Positions 7,475-19,500 of a stretch of DNA of 64,000 nt are shown piece after piece. The stretch lies in the NCBI GenBank assembly GCA_016208685.1, contig JACQXM010000018.1, positions 1-64,000 on the forward strand, written 5' to 3'. The stretch's first letter is position 1; every line of letters begins with the position of its first letter. This DNA comes from Planctomycetota bacterium (GTDB lineage Bacteria; Planctomycetota; Phycisphaerae; UBA1845). The notes under the pieces are model-generated. The model was not told the DNA's origin and made no database searches. It was given only the letters and a program-made list of their open reading frames with translations. A program made the translations under genes and the position numbers.

Positions 7475-10111
7475 ATGAAACCCCAAAAAATGCCGCCACG
7501 GCATCGGCTCGAGGCTATCATGCTGGTCGTTAGCGTGTTGTTGCCTGGTGCGCTGCCGGCGGCCGCCAAGCCGGTGATCGTCGAAGTGCAGCTTCCGTCC
7601 GACACGGTCACCATGCTGCTGTGGGATCGGCTCTACACGGAGGAGATCTGTGTCCTCGATCCCTTTCCGTTTCCGGGGCCGGGCGATCCGTTGGCGGTCG
7701 TGGATCGCGTCACGTTCCCCGAGCAACCGCAAGTCGTCAATCCCGGCAGCGGCGCGAACATCGTCATTCGCGCGGATGTCTTCCTGCGTTCCGAGCGATG
7801 CCTTTCGCGCCCCTGCGGCGCCACCAACTACTTCACGTGGGACAGCGTGCGCCGCGCCGATCCTCTGGAGCTGGAACTGACCTATGCCCTCGACCTGACC
7901 ACGGATGCGCAGGCGAATCCCAACAGCCCCACCGCCACCTTGTGCCTGTCGCTGGTGAACCTCCACGACATCGAGGGCGGGCTGGATGTGCCGCCCGGCG
8001 TGTTGCCCACGGCGTTGCGCGACGCCCTGGAAGGCTTCGGGTGTCCGTCGTTTTCGCTGAAGTCGCTGAAACGCAACGTGCTGGGGAAGAACTCGACCAT
8101 CACCCGCGCCGGGATCAGCGCCTCGATCAGCGGGGCGCGCATCGGCATGCGCTTTGAAATCGACGGGCCGTCGTCGGACAGCGCCATCTCCTGGGACCGC
8201 TTCTTCCAGGGGTATCTCGGCCCCAGCGACAACTCGCTGGACTGGACGCTCTTCATCGACCCGCGGCTGCTGGAAAACAAGGTGCGCACGCAGATCGACG
8301 AGGAGCTTACCTGCAAGGAAAACGCCCGCCTGCCGCAGTGTCACAAGGACTTCGACGACGACGGCGTGGAATGCGACCAGGACACGGACGACGCGCGCTG
8401 CGATGAGACCTCGGCCTTCCACCGCACTTCCGGGCCCAGTGCCGTCTGGTCCGGCGGCGGCGCCTACGGCGGCGGCCACCTGTACATCGAGCTCGCCGGG
8501 GAGATCCCCGGCGGTTTCTCCGAGACCCCCTGTCCCAACGCCATCCACGTGGATCCCGTCGAAATCGACGTCGACCTGCGCATCGACGCCGCCGACCCCG
8601 GCTGGATGAAGTCGCGCATCGTCATCGACCCCGACCCCGATGACGACGACGTGCTGGAATGCGCCTTTTTTCTGGGGTCGTTGCCCGGGCCGATCTCCAG
8701 CGTGCTGACGCTCATCATTCTGCCCATCGTCGCCGACTGTTTCGACCCCTCGGCCAGCCAGGTGGGACTGGATGATTCCTGCGACGATATCACGGCGCCG
8801 TCCTGCCTGAGGCACTGCACACAATTAGATGACGACGAGTACGAATGCGCCGATCGACTGAACTTCGGTGATCCGCTCGATGTCGGCGGTCCCACCATCG
8901 GCGAGTTTCATCTGACCCACATGATCGGGACAACCCAGGGCGCCGTTCTGGGCGGCGCGCTGGACCGCGAAGTGCGACCGCCGCTGTTTGGTCCGCCGCC
9001 GCTTCCGCCCTTTCCCCAGGTGCCGCGCCAGAAGCTCATCGTCCGCAATGGGCTGATCGCCGAGGGAGTGCAGGGCGGGTGCAGCAACCTGCACTGGGGC
9101 TATTCCGGGTCCTTCGAGGTTCTGGGCGACGGAGAGCTCTGCCACCCCATGCAGGTGCTCAACGATCCGCCGACCCGCCACGCGAACCAGGTGCCGATCT
9201 ACGGCTTGATCTGGCCGGGGGCCGATCCGCACGGTCCGGACTATCTGGGCCAACAGACGGTCGGCATTCGCTTTCCTGCCACCAGCAGCCAATCGGCCAT
9301 CGATGGGTTTTTCGCCGATCCCTACGCCTTTGAGGTGCTGGTGCGCAGCAGCGCCGGTCTGCAAAACTACCGCATCGCGGCGCCGGCTCCGCCCAACGAC
9401 GCCAAGCGCATTGAACTGCTCTCCAAGGCGTTTCTGAATTGCGAGGCGCGGAGCTTCGGCTTCCGCCTGCCCAGCCGGGCGCTGAACTTCCTCTGGCTGC
9501 CCGATCCGCCGCCCTTTGAGATTCAGCTTCAGGCGGCGTACACGGTGCATCCTCCTCCGGGCGAAACGCACCACGCCTACCTGGCGGAGCTGACCGCGCG
9601 GCCCGTGCATGTGGTGGCCGCCGCCGCCGATCCCACCGGCCTGCCGGGGATGATCTTCCCCGATACGCAACTGCTCTTCGAAGGCAAGATCCACTTCGAC
9701 ATGGGCAGTTTCGGACAGTTCGTCACGCCTTTTTCCCTGCCCTTCGAACAGGACCTGCGGGTGACGGACCTGTACGACACCTTCGCCGCCACGGTCATCA
9801 TGTCGTCGAGTTCCTACTTCGCCATCAAAACCCTGTCGCCCAATCTCCCGCCCGGCGTGAGCACCGCCAATGCGTTCTTCACCGTTGGCCCGGACACCGT
9901 GCTGCTGGACACCACGCTGCTGCAAGTTGCCGGGCCCGCGGACTTCGACGAAAGCGGCGACGTGGCATTGACGGATTGGAACCGGATGCGGCGCGGACTC
10001 GTGGTCCCCGGCGGTCGAACGCCGGACTTCATGACTGACTTCGACACCGACGGCGACAGCGACCTGCGGGACAGCGCCGCGTTTCAGAACTGGTTCACGG
10101 GGGTGCGATGA
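7475..10111 (+). CDS. Large secreted protein with C-terminal dockerin-like repeats
   Basis: This 878-residue exported protein has a signal peptide (IMLVVSVLLPGALPAAAK) after an AAGGAAG ribosome site. The body is not recognised. It holds an acidic Asp-rich patch (DFDDDGVECDQDTDDARCDE, about residue 290), similar to calcium-binding thrombospondin-type-3 loops, and several Cys pairs. The C-terminus has two dockerin-type EF-hand-like loops: DFDESGDVALTDWNRM and DFDTDGDSDLRDSAAF. Dockerins bind cohesins in cellulosomes; in planctomycetes the partner is generally unknown. The 3' end overlaps the convergent SEFIR gene by 17 bases. Confidence 0.8.
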   Translation: MKPQKMPPRHRLEAIMLVVSVLLPGALPAAAKPVIVEVQLPSDTVTMLLWDRLYTEEICVLDPFPFPGPGDPLAVVDRVTFPEQPQVVNPGSGANIVIRADVFLRSERCLSRPCGATNYFTWDSVRRADPLELELTYALDLTTDAQANPNSPTATLCLSLVNLHDIEGGLDVPPGVLPTALRDALEGFGCPSFSLKSLKRNVLGKNSTITRAGISASISGARIGMRFEIDGPSSDSAISWDRFFQGYLGPSDNSLDWTLFIDPRLLENKVRTQIDEELTCKENARLPQCHKDFDDDGVECDQDTDDARCDETSAFHRTSGPSAVWSGGGAYGGGHLYIELAGEIPGGFSETPCPNAIHVDPVEIDVDLRIDAADPGWMKSRIVIDPDPDDDDVLECAFFLGSLPGPISSVLTLIILPIVADCFDPSASQVGLDDSCDDITAPSCLRHCTQLDDDEYECADRLNFGDPLDVGGPTIGEFHLTHMIGTTQGAVLGGALDREVRPPLFGPPPLPPFPQVPRQKLIVRNGLIAEGVQGGCSNLHWGYSGSFEVLGDGELCHPMQVLNDPPTRHANQVPIYGLIWPGADPHGPDYLGQQTVGIRFPATSSQSAIDGFFADPYAFEVLVRSSAGLQNYRIAAPAPPNDAKRIELLSKAFLNCEARSFGFRLPSRALNFLWLPDPPPFEIQLQAAYTVHPPPGETHHAYLAELTARPVHVVAAAADPTGLPGMIFPDTQLLFEGKIHFDMGSFGQFVTPFSLPFEQDLRVTDLYDTFAATVIMSSSSYFAIKTLSPNLPPGVSTANAFFTVGPDTVLLDTTLLQVAGPADFDESGDVALTDWNRMRRGLVVPGGRTPDFMTDFDTDGDSDLRDSAAFQNWFTGVR

Positions 10112-13100
10112 GGTCGCGCATCCGGGCGGCGGTTTCGGCGGGCGGGAGGTTCATGGCCTTCAGCAGTGATTCGTAGTTTTCCAGCGCGGCCTGCATGTGC
10201 GGGTGCGGGTGCCCGGTGGCGCGCCTAAAGTCGCGGAGGATCTCGACGCAGCGGCGCATGAGCGGCTCGGCCTCGGCGAGACGGTTCGTGCCCTGGAGCA
10301 ACAGGGCCAGGTTGTTGAGGCGAGTGGCAACTTTGGGGTGATCGATGCCGTAGGCCTTCTCGTCGATCGTCAGGGCGCGGCGCATGAGCGGCTCGGCTTC
10401 CGCGAGACGGTTCGTGCCCTGGAGCAACAGGGCCAGGTTGTTGAGGTCCCTTGCGACATTGGGGTGACCTGGACCGTAGGCCCTTTCGTCGATCGCCAGG
10501 GCGCGGCGCATGAGCGGCTCGGCCTCGGCGACGTGATTCGTGCCCTGGAGCAAGACGGCCAAGTTGTTGACGCGGATCGCGACGTTAGGGTGGTCGGGGC
10601 CGTAGGACTTCTCGTCGATTGCCAGGGCACGGCGCATGAGCGCCTCTGCCTCCGCGAGGCGATTCGTGTCATGGAGCAACTGGGCCAGGTTGTTGAGGTC
10701 TATCGCGACCTCAGGATGATAGGGCCCGTAGGCCTTCTCATCAATCGCGAGGGCGCGGCGCACGAGCGGCTCGGCCTCCGCGAGGCGATTCGTGGCCTGG
10801 AGCAACAGCGCTAGGTTGCTGAGGTCCGTGGCGACCGCCGGGTGTTCGGGCCCGTAGGACTTCTCGTGGATCGCGAGGGCGCGACGCATGAGCGGCTCGG
10901 CCTCGGCGAGGCGATTCGTCGCTTTGAACGACTGCGCCAGATTGCTGAGGTCCGTGGCGACCGCCGGGTGTTCGGGCCCGTAGGCCTTCTCGTCGATCGC
11001 GAGCGCGCGGCACATGAGCGGCTCGGCTTCGGCGAGACGGTTCGTGCCGTGGAGCAAGACGGCCAGGTTGTTGAGAGATTCGGCGACGTTGGGGTGATCC
11101 GGGCCGTAGGACTTCTCGCAGATCGCCAAGGCGCGGCGCATGAGCGGCTCGGCCTCGGCGAGGCGATTCGTGGCCTGGAGCAACTGGGCTAGGTTGTTGA
11201 CGTCCCGTGCGACATTGGCGTGATCGGGCCCATAGGTGTTCTCGTCTATCACCAGGGCGCGGCGCATCAGGGGCTCGGCCTCGACAAAACGGGCGCGGCG
11301 GTAGCGAAAGTTGCCCACCTGGCCGGCAAGTATTGCGCCGGCCGCGAGCATGGCGGCTTTCTCTTTGGTGTCGACCTGATGGCGCCGTTTGGCAGCCGAG
11401 GCGGCGCCGCGCGGATCAGCGAGGCTGAGCGTGTGTTCGATGCACGTCGCGGCGTGCGCGTCGTGGGCGTCCTGCATCGCCCAGTTGCGGTAGTCCTCCG
11501 GCGCAGCGAAGCGTTCGGCGAGTGCCAGAAGCAAGGCAATCAGTATCGGGTCGCCGCCCCCGGCGCGCCTCTGCGATCGCACCGCCTGCTGGGTAAGCCG
11601 ATGCAGCGAGATCTTGTCCGTGTAATCAAGGATGGACACATCGGCGAGCTTGCGCAACCACTTGCACGCCTCCGCGTGCTTAAGTACCGCGGCGTCGGCA
11701 AGCAGGTCAATGAGGATGTCATCCGGGTGGCAGTAGGCGGCCGCGGCGAGCAGCTTCATTGCCGGGGTCTTCCTGAACTTCGGCAGATGCAGGGTGAGCG
11801 ACTGGGCCACCGAGAGGCGGTAGTTGGTACCCAGCTCCTTCGGGTCCAGCTCGGTAAGCAGCGCATCGCGGTCGCCCACGTCGGCCGCCTGGAGCCTGCC
11901 GAGGAGCTCACCCGGCGAGACGTTGGGGTAGTCGCGCAGGTACTTGCCACACAGGGTGAGCGAGAGGGCGTGGTCGCCGAGGTACTCGGCGACGGCATTA
12001 AGTTGGGCGCGCAACGGCTGTGTCGCTTCGTTGACGTCCTGCTGCGTCGGTACCGTCCCGTCCGCGGGCGGTAAAGCCGGCAACGCGCGGCGCAGGTCCG
12101 AGCGGTGCTGCGCCAGCAGGCGGAGTGAGTCCGCCCGGGAGAGCACCTCGACGGCAAAGTCGCGCACCCGCGCCGTGGGCAGGTTGGCAAGGCGCGTGGT
12201 GATCAAAATGCGCGAAGGATCGGCTACGTGCAGCCCCTCCATCGGGGCTGCGTCCTCAAGGCTGTCGAGGATCAGCAAGTGCTTACCCGTCGAAAGCGCG
12301 CCGGAGATCAGCTTGCGGATGTCCTCGGGCGTGGCCGAGTGCGGAAGCGCAGGGTCCAGCCGCACGGCGAGCCGCGCCAGCGAGGCTTCGAAGGCGTTGT
12401 TGGATGCATCCACCCACCACAACCCGTCGTAGTCGCCTTGGTGACGGTAGGCGTACGCGATGGCAAGTTGCGTCTTGCCGACGCCACCCTCGCCACTCAG
12501 CGCATGGGTGATGGCCACGTCGCCGCCGGAGAGCTGGACGTGCAGACGGGCGAGCTCGTCCTCCCGGCCGACGAAGTCGTTGTTACGCACTATGTCGTGG
12601 TCGGGGAAGTTCGTAACGGCGGGCTGGTAGAACTTGGGGTCACGCGGGCGCTGTTGGAGCGTCGAGCGGGTGAGCGGCGGCGCGCCTTTGGGTCGCGTTC
12701 CGATGTGGGCCTTGTCGGCGGGGGCGATGCCGTCGAGGCGCCGGATCAGGTCGGCGTACTGGGCGTCGAGCAGGTAATGCGTCGCACCGCCGAGGGGCTT
12801 AGGAATCCAGTGCTTGTCGGCAGCGTCAAAGAGGACCGGGATGAACCTGGTGTTCTCCGAGCCGGCGTCGTAGAGGTGCTGGTAGATGTTGGTGGATTCC
12901 CATCGGACACCCAGCCCGGTGTCCGGCGGTACCTTGCCCATGCAGCGATCGTACCAGCGCTTTGTCACTACCACGAGCACGAAATCAGCATCGGCGATGC
13001 CGCGCTCCATCCACTTCTGCCAGCCTTCGGGCGGGGAGGAGTGGAACTGATCCAGATCGCAGTCGAAGCCGTCGGTGCGGAGACGGTTGGCAAGATCCAG

Positions 13101-13172
13101 CACGCGCCGGCTGTGCGCCGACGTGTCGTGCGCGTAGCTGATGAAGACCTTCGGCGGCCGGTCCGGCACCAT
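10095..13172 (-). CDS. SEFIR - NB-ARC ATPase - TPR protein
   Basis: This is a 1,025-residue cytoplasmic NLR-like protein. Residues 7-130 form a SEFIR (TIR-related) domain: KVFISYAHDT, GFDCDLDQF, GWQKWMERGIADADFVLVV and RFIPVLF. An NB-ARC-type ATPase follows, with Walker A GEGGVGKT at 227-234, Walker B LLILDSLED near 299-307 and RILITTR at 321-327. A helical region leads to at least eight 42-residue kinesin-light-chain-type TPRs (GPDHPNVA..LNNLA..L..TNRLAEAEPLMRRALAI). The architecture (signalling or effector domain, ATPase switch, repeat sensor) matches bacterial NLR-related conflict proteins. No signal peptide is seen. It stands alone, with no partner gene next to it. Confidence 0.9.
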   Translation of the reverse strand: MVPDRPPKVFISYAHDTSAHSRRVLDLANRLRTDGFDCDLDQFHSSPPEGWQKWMERGIADADFVLVVVTKRWYDRCMGKVPPDTGLGVRWESTNIYQHLYDAGSENTRFIPVLFDAADKHWIPKPLGGATHYLLDAQYADLIRRLDGIAPADKAHIGTRPKGAPPLTRSTLQQRPRDPKFYQPAVTNFPDHDIVRNNDFVGREDELARLHVQLSGGDVAITHALSGEGGVGKTQLAIAYAYRHQGDYDGLWWVDASNNAFEASLARLAVRLDPALPHSATPEDIRKLISGALSTGKHLLILDSLEDAAPMEGLHVADPSRILITTRLANLPTARVRDFAVEVLSRADSLRLLAQHRSDLRRALPALPPADGTVPTQQDVNEATQPLRAQLNAVAEYLGDHALSLTLCGKYLRDYPNVSPGELLGRLQAADVGDRDALLTELDPKELGTNYRLSVAQSLTLHLPKFRKTPAMKLLAAAAYCHPDDILIDLLADAAVLKHAEACKWLRKLADVSILDYTDKISLHRLTQQAVRSQRRAGGGDPILIALLLALAERFAAPEDYRNWAMQDAHDAHAATCIEHTLSLADPRGAASAAKRRHQVDTKEKAAMLAAGAILAGQVGNFRYRRARFVEAEPLMRRALVIDENTYGPDHANVARDVNNLAQLLQATNRLAEAEPLMRRALAICEKSYGPDHPNVAESLNNLAVLLHGTNRLAEAEPLMCRALAIDEKAYGPEHPAVATDLSNLAQSFKATNRLAEAEPLMRRALAIHEKSYGPEHPAVATDLSNLALLLQATNRLAEAEPLVRRALAIDEKAYGPYHPEVAIDLNNLAQLLHDTNRLAEAEALMRRALAIDEKSYGPDHPNVAIRVNNLAVLLQGTNHVAEAEPLMRRALAIDERAYGPGHPNVARDLNNLALLLQGTNRLAEAEPLMRRALTIDEKAYGIDHPKVATRLNNLALLLQGTNRLAEAEPLMRRCVEILRDFRRATGHPHPHMQAALENYESLLKAMNLPPAETAARMRDLIAPP
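10240..11260 (-). repeat. Tandem 126-bp repeats coding TPR units
   Basis: About eight consecutive 126-bp units inside the SEFIR gene encode near-identical 42-residue TPRs. Recurring + strand strings include GCGCGGCGCATGAGCGGCTC and CTCGGCCTCGGCGAG. The similarity extends to the DNA, so unit gain or loss by recombination is likely. Confidence 0.85.
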
Positions 13173-13286
13173 GCAGCCCTTTTACCTCAGGGGCGCGTGG
13201 TGTTGCAGGCTACTGCGCCCGGTGGCTTGACAGTGTGGCGGTAATTGTAGCCGGGCGTGGATCGAGCCGCAAATGGGCAAACGAGT

Positions 13287-13346
13287 ACAGGCGACAGGAG
13301 ACAGGAGACAGAAGGAAGGAGACAGAAGAAAGACGAGAGGCGAGGC
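13287..13346. repeat. Purine-rich simple repeat
   Basis: A GACAGGAGACAG / GAAGGAAGGAGACAG run lies between two minus-strand genes. It is intergenic and is often mistaken for coding because its complement translates to Ser, Cys, Leu and Pro runs. Confidence 0.6.
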
Positions 13347-13372
13347 GCATCGGCCGACGTGGCCGTCGAGCG

Positions 13373-13412
13373 ATGAACACCCTCTTCGTGGCTTTCGTGT
13401 CCTTCGTGGTGG
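13373..13412. repeat. Dispersed CACGAAGGACACGAA-type repeat
   Basis: The minus strand reads CCACGAAGGACACGAAAGCC followed by ACGAAGAGGG. From memory this type of string is a common dispersed intergenic repeat in planctomycetes and relatives; no search was run. Confidence 0.5.
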
Positions 13413-13437
13413 GTCCGCGTCGGGCCGGCGGCCGCGG

Positions 13438-14574
<1,137 letters not shown>

Positions 14575-14629
14575 GACCGTTCTCTTCCTAGTGCTTCAAC
14601 ACAAACATATCTACGAGTTCGGTGCCATG

Positions 14630-14704
14630 CCCAAGCCCCGTGCAGCGGGGCGCCGGCATGTGCATCGCTCCGCATGGCGGCGCTGCGCTTGGCCATGCCA
14701 CCCG
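14630..14704. repeat. Dispersed GGGTGGCATGGCC-type repeat, copy 1
   Basis: It lies between the two acyl-CoA dehydrogenase genes. The minus strand reads GGGTGGCATGGCC, then AAGCGCAGCGC, then CGCCATGCGG. It closely matches 20163-20195, differing at only a few positions. Part is palindromic and could fold. Confidence 0.6.
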
Positions 14705-14726
14705 AAGAATAAGCTGCGACGCGGCA

Positions 14727-15869
14727 CTAGAATCCCAGTAGGTTGCGGGCAATGATGATCCGTTGAATCTGGCTGGATCCTTCCCCGATCTCGCAAAGCT
14801 TGGCATCGCGCAAGTACCGCTCCACGGGCACTTCCTTGGTGTAGCCGTTTCCCCCGTGAATCTGGATGGCGTTCAAACACGCCTGCGTGGCGATTTCGCT
14901 GGCGAAGAGCTTGGCCATGGATGCCTCGATGTTGCTCGGCTGGCCGGCGTCGGAAAGGATGGCCGCCTTCTGCGTCAGCAGCCGCGCCGCGTCCACGTGC
15001 ATGGCCATGTCGGCAAGCATGAACTGGATGGACTGATGTTCAAAAATGGGCTTGCCCATGCTCTCGCGCTGCTTGGCGTAGCGCAGCGATTCTTCTAACG
15101 AACCGCGCGCCAGCCCCACGGACATGGCGGCGATGGTGATGCGCCCGCGCTCCAGCACCTTCATTGCGTCGATGAACCCCTGGTGGAGCTGTCCGCAGAG
15201 GTTGGCGGCGGGGACGCGGAGGTTCTCCAGGGTCAGCCCCACGGTGTCCGAGCCGCGCATGCCGAGTTTGTCCTCCTTGGGGCCGATGATGAGCCCCGGC
15301 GTGCCGCGTTCGACGATGAAGCCGCTGATGCCCTTGGGCCCGCCTTCGGGGGTAGTGCGGGCCATGATGACGTAGACGCCGGCATAGGCGCCGTTGGTGA
15401 TCCAATGCTTGGCGCCATTGAGCACCCAGTGGTCGCCGTCGCGCACGGCCGTGGCGGTGAGCGCCGCCGCGTCGCTGCCGCAGCCGGGCTCGGAGAGCGC
15501 CCAGGCGCCCACGTGGTCCCCCCGAGCTAGCGGGGGTAGGTACTTCTTTTTCTGTTCTTCGTTTGCAGCACGGATGATATGCGCGCTGCACAGGGCGTTG
15601 TGGGCGTCGAGCAGCAGGGCCGTGGCGCCGCAATGGCGGGCGATCTCCTCCATGATGACCGCGGCCTCGCGGTCCCCGAAGCCGCAGCCGCCGTGCTCGG
15701 TGGGGATGAAGATGCCGAGGAAGCCCAGCTCCGCAAGTTTGCGTACCACTTCGCGGGGGATATCCGCCTCCCGGTCCCACTTGCGGGCGTGGGGCGCGAT
15801 GTGCTCGGCGGCGAACCGCCGGGCAACGTCCCGCAACGCTATCAGGTCGTCAGAAAGCTCGAAGTCCAT
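14727..15869 (-). CDS. Acyl-CoA dehydrogenase (second paralogue)
   Basis: This 380-residue FAD enzyme begins [19 protein letters not shown]. The ATG at 15869 is preferred, with GGTGGG upstream; a GTG at 15881 would add four residues. Family signatures are [50 protein letters not shown] and the catalytic Glu in [10 protein letters not shown] (Glu363), with Gly replacing the Tyr seen in the neighbour. It is about half identical in motif regions to the downstream gene and probably co-transcribed with it across a 150-base gap that holds a dispersed repeat. Likely role: fatty-acid or branched-chain acyl-CoA oxidation. Confidence 0.95.
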   Translation of the reverse strand: MDFELSDDLIALRDVARRFAAEHIAPHARKWDREADIPREVVRKLAELGFLGIFIPTEHGGCGFGDREAAVIMEEIARHCGATALLLDAHNALCSAHIIRAANEEQKKKYLPPLARGDHVGAWALSEPGCGSDAAALTATAVRDGDHWVLNGAKHWITNGAYAGVYVIMARTTPEGGPKGISGFIVERGTPGLIIGPKEDKLGMRGSDTVGLTLENLRVPAANLCGQLHQGFIDAMKVLERGRITIAAMSVGLARGSLEESLRYAKQRESMGKPIFEHQSIQFMLADMAMHVDAARLLTQKAAILSDAGQPSNIEASMAKLFASEIATQACLNAIQIHGGNGYTKEVPVERYLRDAKLCEIGEGSSQIQRIIIARNLLGF

Positions 15870-15881
15870 GCTAGTTCCCAC

Positions 15882-16490
15882 CGGTCAAACCAGCCGCAGC
15901 GTCGCGCTCCCGGCCGGAAAATCGGCTGCACGCGCCGTGCCAATCCGCGGCCATCATACTGCCGATTACGCCGCCGGTCACGGCCTGATCCGCGTTCGAA
16001 CCCGTGGTCCCGGCGTCCAACCGAGCGGCCGCGGCCCTCGTCCGCTCGGCAAGCGCGATTCGACGGCGCACAAGCCAGGCGTACCTGAAAAAGATGTGGG
16101 ATCATGACGCCCGCCAGGTTCCGTCCGCGCCATCTACGTCAGGTGCGTCTCGCCCGCGGCTGTCACCGGCGTCGCCCTGCTTCGGCAGACGTCAACGGAG
16201 GCTCGCGGTTGGCGCGGCGACGGGCACCTCGTCCGGCCGCCCGCGCCGTCACGAGCCCGAAAGCCGCTAACCGTTCCGTCTGAGCTTGATTCAACGGGCG
16301 ATTGCGGAGTTTGTCGCGGATTTGCCTTGTTTCCCCAGCTTCGGTCTCTTATCATGTTCAGCTTATTACCGGTCGTCATTCGACGGTCGGTCGGAGGGGC
16401 CATTTCCGGCCCAGTTGGCTCAACACTACCGAGCCGTTCGGCGTTAGCTCGTCCACCGCGGACGAGCGCGAAGGGTTCCTACCCAATCAG
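15882..16490. other. Intergenic region between divergent genes
   Basis: About 600 bases with no credible gene. It holds a promoter candidate for the downstream + gene (16327-16355). Confidence 0.5.
16327..16355 (+). promoter_or_regulatory. Candidate promoter
   Basis: TTGTTT (16327-16332), a 17-base spacer and TATCAT (16350-16355) lie about 150 bases upstream of the large di-haem protein gene. Confidence 0.4.
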
Positions 16491-16507
16491 AAGGGAGCGG
16501 ATTACGT

Positions 16508-19500
16508 ATGTTCAGGCCCAGATCGTACGCAGCACTCTTGTGTCTGCTACTCCTGCCTTCAGCCACGCCCGTTTGGGCGGACGACCGCGATCAGGACGGC
16601 GTTGACGACGCCGCCGACGTGTGTTGCGGCACGCCGCCGAACGTGGCGGTGGATGCCGAGGGTCGCCCGCTGGGCGACATCGACCGCGACTGTGACACTG
16701 ACCTGGAGGACTACGCGCTTCTGCAAAGCGGGCTGTCCGGCCCCGGCCAGCGCTGCTGCGAGGACAACGACTGCGACGACGGCAACCCCTGCACCGTGGA
16801 TCGTTGCGACCCCGTCGCCGACTGCGTGCACACGCTGACCACCGGCGCGGGACCGACGCAGTCCAGCACCATCGCCGTCAACTGCGACAGCTCGCTGCTT
16901 GTGAACGTGAACCCTGACAACGACTCCATCAGCGTTTTCACCACCGCGGGATCGCAGCTTGTGCGACAGGCGGAGATTCCCGTCGGGCGGGACCCGCGCA
17001 GCGTCGCGGTGCTGGATAAGACCGCCTACGTCGCCAATTCCCGCGACGGCACGGTGTCGGTCGTCGACCTGGTGAGCCATGCCGTTACGGGGACCATCCC
17101 CGTGGGGAGCGAGCCGATGGGCGTGGCACCGTCGCCCAACGGCACCTGGATTCTGGTGACCAACTCCGCGTCCAACAGCCTGACGGTGCTGAACGTCGAG
17201 CTGGGGATTCCGGTGATCACCGTCGATCTCAGCTCCTTCGGCAGCTCGCCGCGGGCGGTCGCGGTCACCAATGACGGCGACACCGACGACCTGGACGAGA
17301 CGATCTTCGTGGCCATGTTCTTCGGTCAGCTCCGCCCCGGTAAGTCGGCGGTGGAGGAAGGGCAGGACGACCAGCGCGAAGGCCACATCGTCGCCATATC
17401 GGGCACCACGCTGGTCCCCGTGGGCGCGCCGAACCCGGTGGTCCTTGGTCCCTTGGCCGCGACCGGCTTCAATGCCAACGGCAAGCTGCTGCCCGCCGGC
17501 GTTGGTCCCACGCCCGCGGTACCCTCGACGAATCCGCAGACCTTCACCACACCTACGGGCGCGTATCCGAATCAGCTCGCGGCCATTGCGATCCACCCGT
17601 CCACGTCGCGTGGGTACGTGGTGAGCACCGCTGCGTCTCCCAACGGCCCGCTGCGCTTCAACTCCATGGTTCAGGGACTGGTTTCGGTTTTCGACGGCCT
17701 TACGCGCACGGAGATCACAGCAGCGCAGGCCGACCCGCTGGTACGTCGAACCGCGCCTCTGAACCTCAACCAGGGCATCAACCTGTCGACCACGCCGGCG
17801 CCCCGGCTCTTCCTGTCGAATCCGGTGGCCATGGCCTGGCGCCCGGACGGGTCTGACGCGTGGGTCGCGGTCCAGAACTCCGACGCGGTGGTGCGGCTGA
17901 CGGTGGATGCCGGCGGCGCACCCACGATCGGCGCCCCGCTGGTAGCCGGTCCGAGCAACATCGTGCGTGCCGACCTTAGGACGCAGGCGGCGCTCCAGAC
18001 GCCTTCCGAGGTTCCCCACGGCATTGTGATCAGCCGCGACGGCGGTCGCGCCTACGTATCGAACCTCATCAGCCGATCGGTCACGACGATCGACATCTCG
18101 AACCCCACGGCGCCGGCCATTCTGGGCACGGTGCCTTCGGCGGACTTGCCGACCGACCCCGTGGACCTGGTCGCCCTGGTGGGCGCGTCGCTGTTCTATA
18201 CCGGCCGCGGCCCGCAGGAGCGGATGTCCAGCGAGTCGTGGGGCGGTTGCATCGCCTGCCACCCCAACGGACGGTCCGACAACGTGACGTGGGCTTTCGA
18301 TGCCGGCCCGCGGCAAACGATCCCGCTCGACGGCATGTTCAACAAGAACTACCCCTTCGACCAGCGCATCCTGAACTGGAGTGCGGTTCGTGACGAGAAC
18401 CACGACTTCGAGTTGAACACGCGCGGCGTGTTCGGCGGCCGCGGGTTGATTGACGACGACCGGTTGTTCCTGGCCATGGGCGGCGCGACCGGCGCCACGC
18501 CGGCGGATTCCGCGCTCATCGAGCAGTTCCACCAGGCCACGGGGGTTGTAGGAACAACCAACGACCTGGCTGCGGGCGCGGGGCTGCCGTCGATCATCCT
18601 GGCGCGTCGCGACTTCGCGGTGGCCACGCTGTCGGACGATCGCGTGTTCATCATCGGTGGCCGCACGGGCGGCGGACAGGGGACGCTGGTGCCGGCCGTC
18701 TACTCGCTGCTGGAGCTCGATCCGCGAACCAACACGCTTTCGTTGCGGAACTCCACGGGCTTCACGCGGCGTCATTCGCTGGGGGCGGCCGCGGTGCGCA
18801 CCGCCGAGGGCGTGCGCATCTACGCCATTGGTGGTTATACGGGCACCACGGGCGCGGAACAGCCGGTCAGCACGGTGGAAGAGTACGATCCCGCGACCGA
18901 TAGCTGGCGGACGGTGAGTTCGCTGCCCACGGCCGTGGCGCAGTTCGGCGTCACGGTGGCGGGCGGGATCAACAGCGCCGAGCCGCACCAGCTCATACAC
19001 GTGGTTTCGGGAAACACCTCCTCGGAGAACGCACCATCGGTGGCCAACGCCAACCCGGTGCAGCGCTTCCAGGCCGACCCGCTCGGCGCCGGTACCTGGA
19101 CGGGCTTCAACCCGGCCGGGCTGACGCTACGGCGCAACCACGGCGCGACTACGGCGCTGCGCGGGGTGTCGTCGCGGGTGTTCGTCGTCGGCGGCATGGA
19201 CGCGGCTGGAGCCGTGGTCTCGTTCGTCGAGGAGTACGTGGCGCAGGGCGTTACGGTGGCGCAAACCGTGCACACCTCGCTGCCCGCACCGCGGGCCTCG
19301 TTCGGCATCGGGAGCTCGCTGAGCACGAACCAGATCTATGTTGCCGGCGGCGTCGACGACACGGGCGCCGACCAGGCGACGGTGTTTGAATACTCGATCG
19401 CCAACAACGGGCCGGTGGCCGGCCCGGTGGGAACGCCCAGCGGAACGTGGGTGACGCGCGCGAACCTCTCGGCGGCACGGCGCGGGCTCCAGCTCAGCAC

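Noticed and set aside
10240-11260. Regular repeats that could suggest a CRISPR array
   Set aside because: The units are 126 bp, coding and contiguous, with no spacers; they are TPRs.
10095-13172. TIR domain instead of SEFIR
   Set aside because: The DLDQF and GWQKWM motifs and the WE..NIYQHLYD region fit SEFIR better, although the two folds are related.
16559-19000. 813-codon open frame antisense to the di-haem protein
   Set aside because: It is Arg- and His-rich with no motifs, while the sense frame has haem sites and propeller repeats.
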